Of a DNA stretch of 5,690 nt, positions 1-5,644 are shown piece by piece (position 1 is the stretch's first letter; every line of letters begins with the position of its first letter). Origin of the DNA: Acidobacteriota bacterium (GTDB lineage: Bacteria; Acidobacteriota; Aminicenantia; UBA2199); NCBI GenBank assembly GCA_021817755.1, contig JAKAGC010000305.1, positions 1 through 5,690 of the forward strand, written 5' to 3'. The notes beneath the pieces were generated by a model that was given only the letters and a program-made list of their open reading frames with translations, ran no database searches and had not been told where the DNA came from. Position numbers and translations under genes: made by a program.

Positions 1-136
1 TACCTTTGAAGTCGGAGGGAAGAATAAAAATTATAAACAAATAAAAGAAATCGATAATTCTTTCATGGCAGTAGATGACACTGAAACCGGATTTAAGAAA
101 AAAATTCCTCTCTGGCTTTTCGGATTCTTGTATTAA
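1..136 (+). CDS. C-terminal end of a DUF4143-type AAA ATPase (partial, 5' end outside window)
   Basis: Only the last 44 codons are present; the first complete codon begins at base 2 and the TAA stop is at 134-136. The peptide starts TFEVGGKNKNYKQIKE, continues with an acidic segment (VDDTETGF) and ends IPLWLFGFLY. From memory this closely matches the conserved C-terminus of the bacterial and archaeal ATP-binding proteins with an N-terminal P-loop AAA domain and a C-terminal DUF4143 (PD-(D/E)XK-like) domain, whose last residues are typically an FEVGGK...KQIK block followed by IPLW.FGFLY. These proteins are often multicopy and of poorly known function, and many lie in accessory DNA. No catalytic motif lies inside the window, so the family call rests on this tail alone. 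No strong terminator follows: only a weak TTTTTC/GAAAAA pairing (139-144 with 155-160) ahead of a T-run at 169-175. Confidence 0.72.
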   Translation, partial: TFEVGGKNKNYKQIKEIDNSFMAVDDTETGFKKKIPLWLFGFLY

Positions 137-296
137 TTTTTTTCACACCCCATAGAAAAATAATTTAGTTTTTTTCAATCATATTTAACACCTCTCCCAA
201 TGTTTCTCTGCCTGTTTTTTACTTCAATTATCAGAGTGATATTCAATAAAAAATATGCAGAAGACCACTAAGAAAAATATTAATGAACACCTGTAC

Positions 297-325
297 TTGA
301 CCTCTTTGTTATCGTATGATAAAAA
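297..325 (+). promoter_or_regulatory. weak candidate sigma70 promoter for the AlaX gene
   Basis: TTGACC at 297-302 matches five of six -35 consensus bases. Seventeen bases downstream lies TAAAAA (320-325), a 4/6 match to the -10 box; a better -10 match, TATGAT at 315-320, is spaced only 12 bp from it. The region lies 40-70 bp before the start codon and is the only TTGAC-like element in this spacer on the + strand that I noticed. The remainder of 137-361 is AT-rich with no other recognisable gene or RNA. Confidence 0.3.
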
Positions 326-357
326 TAATAATGATAGCCCAGTAATATACAAAAACC

Positions 358-362
358 GAGGA
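358..362 (+). promoter_or_regulatory. ribosome binding site that selects the second ATG of the AlaX gene
   Basis: GAGGA at 358-362 overlaps the first in-frame ATG (362-364) and lies five bases before the second (368-370). Initiation at 368 therefore has normal spacing, while initiation at 362 would have none. Confidence 0.6.
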
Positions 363-367
363 TGCCA

Positions 368-1573
368 ATGACAGAGAAATTATATTATAATGATGCCAAT
401 ACAGAGGAATTTCAAGCAGAGATTATTCAAATTATTCCTGAGAAAAATCAATGGAAAGCCGAACTGGACCGCACTTATTTTTACCCCGAAGGAGGCGGAC
501 AGCCTGCGGATAAAGGATGGATAGCAGGTATTCCCGTTCTCGATGTGCAAAAAGTTCAGGAGACTATTTATCATATTATGCCTGCTTCACCTCCTCGAGG
601 AACAGTTACCGGAAAAATCGATATGAAGTGGCGCAGGGATTTCATGCAGCAGCATACCGGCCAACATATTATTTCCGGTGCATTGTATAAGGTTGGTCAA
701 TACGTCACCCAATCCGTTCATATGGGAATCGATTACACCTCTATCGAGATCGATCAACCTCAAATTTCCCCCCAGCATATTCAGCAGGTAGAAGAGATAG
801 CCAATACCGTTATCCGGGATGATTTACCCATTGAATTTATATTTACTCAATCCGGTCAGGTTGACGCGTTTCAACTTCGTAAACCCAGTTCAAGGGAAGG
901 GCAGATTAGATTGGTACGTATTGCAGATTTCGATTGTGTTGCGTGTGGTGGGATTCATTTCAATAGTACCCGGCATGTGCGGTTAGTTAAAGCCATAGGT
1001 ATCGAAAAAATTCGCGGTCATGCCCGGATATTGTGGAAAATTGGAGATCGTGCCATTGCCGATTATACTTCAAAAGATCGATTAATTTCCGAATTACGAA
1101 GTTTACTTTCCACTGGCGATGAATCTTTACCCCAAAAAACCCGGGAATTAATTGAAGAACTCGCACAACTTAAGCGAAAATGCAGTCAGTATGAAAATCA
1201 ACACGCCCGTTTTCTCTATACTCAGTTGATGGAAAAAAATAGTATTGGCAATTTTCGCGGTGTGCCTATAATTACCCGGTATTGGACAGATGGAGAGGAA
1301 GAGGAATCCGTTATAAATAAAATGATTAAAATACTCTTGAAAGAGCAACCGGCCATTTTTTGTCTCGTGTATAAGGCATCAGATCGTTTAAATTGGTGTA
1401 TCGGGTGTACAGAAGGGGTGGAGTATTCGTTTGATAAAAATAAGCAGGAGTTAATGGCATCTATCGATGGAAAAGGTGGTGGTAGTTATCCTTTGTGGAA
1501 GGGAATCGGAAAGAATGAATCAGGAATGGAACAATTTTTCACCCGGTTTAGAGCTTCCCTCCAATTACCATAA
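368..1573 (+). CDS. alaX: alanyl-tRNA editing protein, long AlaX type (AlaXp-II/AlaXL-like)
   Basis: This is a free-standing relative of the editing and C-terminal regions of alanyl-tRNA synthetase. The family hydrolyses Ser-tRNA(Ala) (and Gly-tRNA(Ala) in some members) in the cytoplasm, preventing mistranslation of Ala codons. Numbering from Met at 368 (401 residues): the substrate-pocket motif FYPEGGGQP spans about 38-46. The zinc ligands are H96 and H100 in HTGQH, then C193 and H197 in CGGIH. A helical, heptad-like stretch spans about 238-285. A DHHA1-type C-terminal domain follows, with its glycine-rich DGKGGGSYPLWKG near 367-379. All metal ligands are present, so the enzyme looks intact, and the length fits the long AlaX class. 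An in-frame ATG at 362 would add two residues, but the GAGGA site favours 368 and family members usually begin MTEKLYY. The gene stands alone and converges with the DUF433 gene, the stop codons being 22 bp apart. Confidence 0.93.
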   Translation: MTEKLYYNDANTEEFQAEIIQIIPEKNQWKAELDRTYFYPEGGGQPADKGWIAGIPVLDVQKVQETIYHIMPASPPRGTVTGKIDMKWRRDFMQQHTGQHIISGALYKVGQYVTQSVHMGIDYTSIEIDQPQISPQHIQQVEEIANTVIRDDLPIEFIFTQSGQVDAFQLRKPSSREGQIRLVRIADFDCVACGGIHFNSTRHVRLVKAIGIEKIRGHARILWKIGDRAIADYTSKDRLISELRSLLSTGDESLPQKTRELIEELAQLKRKCSQYENQHARFLYTQLMEKNSIGNFRGVPIITRYWTDGEEEESVINKMIKILLKEQPAIFCLVYKASDRLNWCIGCTEGVEYSFDKNKQELMASIDGKGGGSYPLWKGIGKNESGMEQFFTRFRASLQLP

Positions 1574-1589
1574 TGATTAACAGTTAAGA

Positions 1590-1611
1590 ATGCCACTATG
1601 CGGCATATTTT
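1590..1611 (+). terminator. possible rho-independent terminator of the AlaX gene
   Basis: ATGCC (1590-1594) pairs with GGCAT (1602-1606) around a seven-base loop and is followed by ATTTT. The stem is only five base pairs, so the signal is weak. It overlaps the last codons of the convergent DUF433 gene. An additional small palindrome, TTAAC-A-GTTAA, lies just before it at 1577-1587. Confidence 0.35.
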
Positions 1612-1787
1612 AAAGACTGTAAAATATCCTCTCTCTCAAGTTCAGGATATGCAGCAAGAATTTCTTCAATGGACATTCCGGATCCTACTAGTTTTAAAAT
1701 AAGAGAGACCGTTATTCGCATACCCCTTATAGTTGGTTGCCCCAAACAAATTCCTGGGTCAATCGTGATACGGTCTAATAGTTTCAC
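1596..1787 (-). CDS. DUF433 family protein (VapB-like antitoxin or HTH regulator), solitary
   Basis: This 63-residue protein has the full DUF433 signature: an N-terminal LDRITIDPGICLGQP (residues 4-18), then TIRGMRITVSLIL (19-31), then the helical GMSIEEILAAYPELERED (37-54) and a terminal LKYAA. The family adopts a small helix-turn-helix-like fold. It is usually found as the putative antitoxin partner of a DUF5615 PIN-like RNase toxin encoded just downstream. No such partner is visible here: downstream on this strand is the antisense of alaX, and the upstream spacer has no ORF. The start is GTG at 1787-1785, fixed by AAGGAGG six bases upstream. A good sigma70 promoter sits about 35-60 bp before the start, so the gene is probably expressed. 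It may be an orphan antitoxin left after toxin loss, or a stand-alone regulator. Its divergent position next to the large STAND gene makes a regulatory link possible but unproven. Confidence 0.88.
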   Translation of the reverse strand: MKLLDRITIDPGICLGQPTIRGMRITVSLILKLVGSGMSIEEILAAYPELEREDILQSLKYAA

Positions 1788-1793
1788 AGTAAG

Positions 1794-1800
1794 CCTCCTT
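1794..1800 (-). promoter_or_regulatory. strong Shine-Dalgarno site supporting the GTG start of the DUF433 gene
   Basis: On the minus strand the sequence reads AAGGAGG, followed by six bases and then GTG. The perfect anti-16S match at ideal spacing decides the non-ATG start. Confidence 0.8.
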
Positions 1801-1820
1801 ATGTCTATGAAGACGCAAAC

Positions 1821-1849
1821 AATATAATCTCTCTTTTTCGATTTGTCAA
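1821..1849 (-). promoter_or_regulatory. sigma70-type promoter of the DUF433 gene
   Basis: On the minus strand there is a perfect -35 box TTGACA (1849-1844), a 17-base spacer and a -10 box TATATT (1826-1821, 5/6 match). Transcription would begin near 1814, giving a leader of roughly 27 bases that contains the Shine-Dalgarno site. This is the best promoter in the window. Confidence 0.75.
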
Positions 1850-2093
1850 GTTGAATATTATAAAAATTCGTGCCCCATAATTTCCTTCAATATTATTTTA
1901 TTTTAAATAAATCTTCTGTATTCAAAATGCAAATTATCGCTATGCAAACCTTAATTCACCACTAAGCGTTAGGATTACGTCTACAGTTTGGAAAGTGTGC
2001 AACGGTAAATTTTGGGTAAAATTTACTTTACATTCTTCTAAATTTTTTATATCATAATACTTCTGTGTTGAATACGTTTATGGAGGATGATGG
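1850..2093. other. divergent intergenic spacer upstream of the STAND gene
   Basis: Together with the DUF433 promoter region this makes a 306-bp gene-free stretch between two divergent genes. It is strongly AT-rich at 1850-1935 and 2005-2080, and I see no ORF, tRNA or recognisable RNA gene. It holds the inverted repeat at 2005-2026. Promoter elements for the + strand are poor: TTTACA (2027-2032, 5/6) and CATAAT (2053-2058, 5/6) are 20 bp apart, which is too far for a good sigma70 promoter, and TATATC (2048-2053) is only 15 bp away. GGAGG at 2082-2086, seven bases before ATG 2094, is the ribosome binding site of the large gene. Confidence 0.6.
2005..2026. promoter_or_regulatory. perfect 9-bp inverted repeat upstream of the STAND gene (operator candidate)
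   Basis: GTAAATTTT (2005-2013) and its exact reverse complement AAAATTTAC (2018-2026) flank a GGGT spacer. The repeat lies 67 bp before the start codon and directly abuts the -35-like TTTACA at 2027-2032, where a dimeric regulator could act. If transcribed, it could instead form a weak AT-rich hairpin. Its low complexity makes chance occurrence more plausible than the arm length alone suggests. Confidence 0.45.
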
Positions 2094-5000
2094 ATGTCCG
2101 GGTTAACATGGCTTCATTTATCGGATTGGCACCAAAAAGGTAAGGGTTTCGACCGTTCAGTGGTACTCAATAAACTAAAGGATGATATTGAGAACAGGAG
2201 TAAAATCCATTCGGACCTGGAGAAAATCGATTTCATCGTATTCAGCGGCGATCTTACGTTTTCAGGGAAGAAGGAAGAGTTCGAGGCAGCACGGGATAAT
2301 TTTCTCGAGCCCGTGCGTCTGGCCGCAGGCGTCGATAAGGACCGCGTCTTTATCGTACCGGGTAACCATGACATGAACCGCGATTTATTTAAATATCTCC
2401 CACCTGATTTAACCAAACCCTTAACCACTCATGAAGCCATTATCGAATGGTTGGATGATGAAATGGGCTTGGAAGAAATTCTCAAACCCTTCAAAGAATA
2501 CCGACAATTTGTTCATCAATATGCAGGTGATCATTTATCCCCCTATGCATTCGGTATTGAAATATCCATCGATGGAAAATCGATTGCGATCATGGGCTTT
2601 AATTCCGCCCTCATGTGCGGCAGGAATATTATTAGTAATAATGTAGATGATTACGGGAAGATCATTTTGGGTGAACCGCAAATCCATGATATCCTGAGAA
2701 AATATGAATCAGCCCATATCCGTATCGCAGTAATGCACCATCCCATGGAATGGCTGACCGAAAGCGACCGGGATAAAGTGGAAGGGGCTTTGAAAAAAGC
2801 AATGCATATCATTCTGTGTGGGCATTTGCATAAAGGACGCGCAGATACCATCTCGGGTACTGACGGTCAATGTATGATTATCCCTGCCGGTTCGGCGTAT
2901 GACCGAAGAGAGTATCCGAACGCCTTTAATTATTTGCATCTGGATACTGAAACAGGAAAGGGAATAGTCTATTTACGCCGATGGAGCACCGAAGAGAGCA
3001 TATGGGAACCCTATCATAAATCCACGCATCCCAATGGTCAATACCCGTTTATTTTGCCGGGCTTCACAGGTGATGAATATCCCCAAAAACCGGATTTAAC
3101 AGAAGTGACGGAAGGAGTGGAGAAACCCGAAACCATTTCGGGACCGGGTGCCATGTTCAACCTGGATAATTTTGTGTTTAATGTTCCCTTCCGCGCCAAA
3201 GGAGAAGGTATGGTGGGACGGGAAGATGCCCTTTTAAAAGTCCGGGAACAACTGGAAAAAGGAAAACACACAGCCATCGGTCACACAGCGGCATTCCAGG
3301 GAATGGGGGGATTGGGTAAAACCCAACTGGCTGTGGAATATGCCCACAAATACAAAGACAAGTATCCGAAAGGGATCATCTGGATCAATGCGGATCAGGA
3401 AATTGACCCGCAATTAATCGATATCGCTAAAAAAGCAAAATGGATATCACCGGAATCGAAACATTCCGAAATTTTAGAGACTGCCCTACACCGGTTACGG
3501 AATTGGTCGGAATGTCTGGTTATCTTCGACAATGTGGAGAAATACGAAGATATCGAAAATTATTTACCGGCTGTGGATGCCCAACCGCATTTGCTGGTTA
3601 CCAGCCGGGAGGTGCATTCCAATTTTGTACCCGTCGAAATCCTATTGCTTGATAATGATCGTTCCCTGGAATTATTAATGAAGGAATCCAACCGGGATTT
3701 CTCCAATATATCCCTACCGGAAAAAGAAGCAGCCCGATCAGTAGTCGATCAACTGGGAGGATTACCCCTGGCCATAGAGATTGCGGGTGCCTATCTCTCA
3801 CACATGACAGGTTGCACCTTTAGCCAATATAAAACCTTACTGGAAGCCAATTTAAAAGAGGCATTAAAAGGGGATATGCTCTCCAGTTGTACAAAACATG
3901 AGTGTGATCTTTATGCTACTTTAAAAATCAGCGAATCCCTAGTCGAAAAGTCGCCATTACTAAAGGAGATTATCGATTTCCTGGCATGGAGCAGCAGTGC
4001 GTTTATGGGAGTTTCATTAATCGCAACTGTATTGGATAAAACAGAAGCAGAATTGATTCATCCTTTGAGCCTGGGAGTTACCATAAAAATATTACAGCAG
4101 TCGGAAAATGGGAAGCGGTTTGATCTTCACCGGCTGGTAAGGAAGGTACAACAAGAGCAAAATCCAATTACCGTAAGAAAAGACTGGGTCGATCAAGTAT
4201 GTGGACGGCTAGGAAAATGGTTTGAAGACCGGAGTGAGGAATTTATTCATTTACCTGAATTTGAAGCGGAGATCGATCACTTGAAGGAGTGGCTGGACCA
4301 TGCAGAAAATTTATTCCCGGAACATGTAGCACGATTAACCTGGCTCCAGTCCTATCCACCATTTCACTGGGGAAAATACAACGAATCCCATCAACTGGTT
4401 CAATCCGCCTTTTCCATGCTGGATCAAGTACCGAATGTGGATTTGAAATTGAAAGCCGATATTCTCAATAACCTGGGTACGACATCTTCTTTATTAGGGA
4501 AAAATTCCGACTCCATTTCCTATCATAAACAAGCGTTGGATATTCACTTAAAACTTTTCGGAGAGCAGCACCAGGATACTGCGACTTCATATAATAACAT
4601 CGGTATCACCTTAGGACAAATGGGAAAGCATGAAGAGGCACTAAAATATCACGAGAAGGCACTTGCCATTCAGCTTCAAGTGCTGGGTGAACAGCACCCC
4701 AATACGGCTAGTTCTTATAATAATATCGGTAATATTTACTATTATATAGGAAAACAAGATGAGGCGCTGAAATACCAAGAAAAGGCGCTTGCCATTCGTC
4801 GTCAAGTGTTAGGTGAGCAGCACCGCGATACAGCTACCTCATATAATAACATCGGCTCTAATTATGAAAAAATGGGAAAGCATGATGAGGCGCTACAATA
4901 CAAAGAGAAAGCGCTTGCCATTCAACTTAAAATCTTGGGCGAGCAGCACCCCATTACGGCTGCCATATATAATAACATCGGCTCTACCTATGGAGAAATG

Positions 5001-5411
5001 GGGAAGTACAAAGAGGCGTTGGAATATTATGAAAAAGCGCTTGCCATTCGACTTAAATTTTTGGGCGAACAGCACAAGGATACCGCGACCTCATATCATA
5101 ATATTGGCTATTACTATAGAGAAATGGGAAAGTATGATAAGGCATTGAATTATTTTGAAAAGGCAAATAATATATGGCTTCAAGTTTTAGGAGAGCAGCA
5201 TAAGGATACGAGCGATTCTGCAGTAGGAATGATTCAATGCTTAATCAAACTCAAACGCTTTGATGAGGCGATGGAAAAAACCGAGGAATGGCTGGGACGC
5301 CTGCCTAAAGACCATCAATATTACAAAGCATTTGAAGTATTAAAAAAAATGATCAACAAAGCAAAGAGAAATAAACTGAGCGGCATATCCTCGAAGAAAA
5401 AGAGGCGGTGA
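2094..5411 (+). CDS. metallophosphoesterase-NB-ARC-TPR STAND protein (bacterial NLR-like, putative defence gene)
   Basis: The protein has 1105 residues in three parts. Residues 1-300 are a calcineurin-like metallophosphoesterase with every metal motif: DWH (D11, H13), SGD (D53), GNHD (90-93), HH (215-216) and GHLH (243-246). After a linker, residues 370-690 form an NB-ARC STAND NTPase: P-loop GMGGLGKT (403-410), Walker B VIFDN (D479), LLVTSR (500-505), GLPLA (556-560) and an MHD-like FDLHRLVR (676-683). Residues 787-1070 are seven 42-residue kinesin-light-chain-type TPRs, ending in a Lys/Arg-rich tail (1089-1105). No signal peptide or membrane segment is seen, so it is probably cytosolic. The start at 2094 is set by GGAGG seven bases upstream and by the family-like opening MSGLTWLHLSDWHQKG; the ATGs at 2087 and 2090 are in another frame. 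STAND proteins of this plan act as ligand-triggered switches, and many bacterial ones are antiphage effectors. Here the TPRs would sense, NB-ARC would oligomerise, and the phosphoesterase would cleave a nucleotide or nucleic acid; that is inferred. Signalling or regulatory roles remain possible. Confidence 0.92.
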   Translation: MSGLTWLHLSDWHQKGKGFDRSVVLNKLKDDIENRSKIHSDLEKIDFIVFSGDLTFSGKKEEFEAARDNFLEPVRLAAGVDKDRVFIVPGNHDMNRDLFKYLPPDLTKPLTTHEAIIEWLDDEMGLEEILKPFKEYRQFVHQYAGDHLSPYAFGIEISIDGKSIAIMGFNSALMCGRNIISNNVDDYGKIILGEPQIHDILRKYESAHIRIAVMHHPMEWLTESDRDKVEGALKKAMHIILCGHLHKGRADTISGTDGQCMIIPAGSAYDRREYPNAFNYLHLDTETGKGIVYLRRWSTEESIWEPYHKSTHPNGQYPFILPGFTGDEYPQKPDLTEVTEGVEKPETISGPGAMFNLDNFVFNVPFRAKGEGMVGREDALLKVREQLEKGKHTAIGHTAAFQGMGGLGKTQLAVEYAHKYKDKYPKGIIWINADQEIDPQLIDIAKKAKWISPESKHSEILETALHRLRNWSECLVIFDNVEKYEDIENYLPAVDAQPHLLVTSREVHSNFVPVEILLLDNDRSLELLMKESNRDFSNISLPEKEAARSVVDQLGGLPLAIEIAGAYLSHMTGCTFSQYKTLLEANLKEALKGDMLSSCTKHECDLYATLKISESLVEKSPLLKEIIDFLAWSSSAFMGVSLIATVLDKTEAELIHPLSLGVTIKILQQSENGKRFDLHRLVRKVQQEQNPITVRKDWVDQVCGRLGKWFEDRSEEFIHLPEFEAEIDHLKEWLDHAENLFPEHVARLTWLQSYPPFHWGKYNESHQLVQSAFSMLDQVPNVDLKLKADILNNLGTTSSLLGKNSDSISYHKQALDIHLKLFGEQHQDTATSYNNIGITLGQMGKHEEALKYHEKALAIQLQVLGEQHPNTASSYNNIGNIYYYIGKQDEALKYQEKALAIRRQVLGEQHRDTATSYNNIGSNYEKMGKHDEALQYKEKALAIQLKILGEQHPITAAIYNNIGSTYGEMGKYKEALEYYEKALAIRLKFLGEQHKDTATSYHNIGYYYREMGKYDKALNYFEKANNIWLQVLGEQHKDTSDSAVGMIQCLIKLKRFDEAMEKTEEWLGRLPKDHQYYKAFEVLKKMINKAKRNKLSGISSKKKRR
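4452..5303 (+). repeat. tandem array of seven 126-bp TPR-encoding units
   Basis: In-frame units begin at 4452, 4578, 4704, 4830, 4956, 5082 and 5208, exactly 126 bp (42 codons) apart. The first and last units are divergent. Units 2-6 share Y[NH]NIG, then [MI]GK, then EALKY-like and EKALAI-like blocks, and each of units 1-6 ends in GEQH. Units 2-5 also share DNA beyond the protein constraint: the string cttgccattc recurs in all four, and tataataacatcgg recurs in units 2, 4 and 5. This points to recent internal duplication or gene conversion. Confidence 0.9.
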
Positions 5412-5441
5412 TTTCAACGACCTTTTATTTAACCACGGATT

Positions 5442-5463
5442 GGAAGGGCTATCGCTTCCTTTT
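5442..5463 (+). terminator. candidate terminator of the STAND gene inside repeat copy 1
   Basis: GGAAG (5442-5446) pairs with CTTCC (5455-5459); after one G-G mismatch, G5448 pairs with C5453 around a CTAT loop. TTTT (5460-5463) follows directly. The hairpin begins 30 bp after the stop codon. Confidence 0.45.
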
Positions 5464-5520
5464 GGCCCACGAATTACTCGAATTTACACGAATTATTAGA
5501 TTAAACCACTGATTAGAAGG

Positions 5521-5550
5521 AGTGTTAGTGCTAGTGCTGGTGTTAGTGGG
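5521..5550. repeat. AGTGYT hexamer tandem repeat, copy A
   Basis: Five consecutive hexamers read AGTGTT, AGTGCT, AGTGCT, GGTGTT, AGTGGG. They run straight into the hairpin at 5549-5563. Confidence 0.75.
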
Positions 5551-5567
5551 TGACTGCGTCACCTTTT
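5549..5567 (+). terminator. hairpin with T-tract, repeat copy 2
   Basis: GGTGAC (5549-5554) and GTCACC (5558-5563) form a perfect six-bp stem around TGC, followed directly by TTTT (5564-5567). It has the form of a rho-independent terminator, and a second one for the upstream gene if the first is leaky. Confidence 0.5.
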
Positions 5568-5614
5568 AAAATAAACCACTGATTAAAAACCTTTTATAAC
5601 CACTGATTAGAAGG

Positions 5615-5644
5615 AGTGTTAGTGCTAGTGATGGTGTTAGTGGG
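5615..5644. repeat. AGTGYT hexamer tandem repeat, copy B
   Basis: The hexamers AGTGTT, AGTGCT, AGTGAT, GGTGTT, AGTGGG differ from copy A at a single base (A at 5631 against C at 5537). They run into the GCGAC-TTC-GTCGC hairpin at 5644-5656. Confidence 0.75.

Noticed and set aside
476..482. Second Walker-B acidic residue replaced by Asn in the NB-ARC domain (D479-N480) as a sign of an inactive NTPase
   Set aside because: The coordinates given are residue numbers. A DN pair at this site is, from memory, common in TPR-linked NB-ARC proteins, and all other motifs are intact, so it is not evidence of inactivation.
1148..1348. Antisense ORF of 66 codons inside alaX, which might have been the missing toxin of the DUF433 gene
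   Set aside because: It shows no PIN-like acidic motif, lies wholly antisense to a well conserved gene, and has no convincing ribosome binding site.
1865..1872. A minus-strand CACGAATT in the spacer upstream of the STAND gene, as a possible extra copy of the 3' repeat family
   Set aside because: Only a single eight-base match without the neighbouring boxes or hairpin; easily due to chance in AT-rich DNA.
2027..2058. TTTACA and CATAAT as the promoter of the STAND gene
   Set aside because: Each box is a good match but the 20-bp spacing is unsuitable for sigma70; kept only as a note in the spacer entry.
2114..2428. Antisense ORF of 104 codons in the phosphoesterase region
   Set aside because: It is low-complexity, Ser/Arg-rich and opposite strongly conserved metal-motif codons; typical of a shadow frame.
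4813..5148. A 111-codon open frame overlapping the TPR region in another frame
   Set aside because: The 126-bp repeat length is a multiple of three, so any stop-free alternate frame in one unit stays open in the next. The translation is a repetitive shadow of the TPRs with no ribosome binding site.
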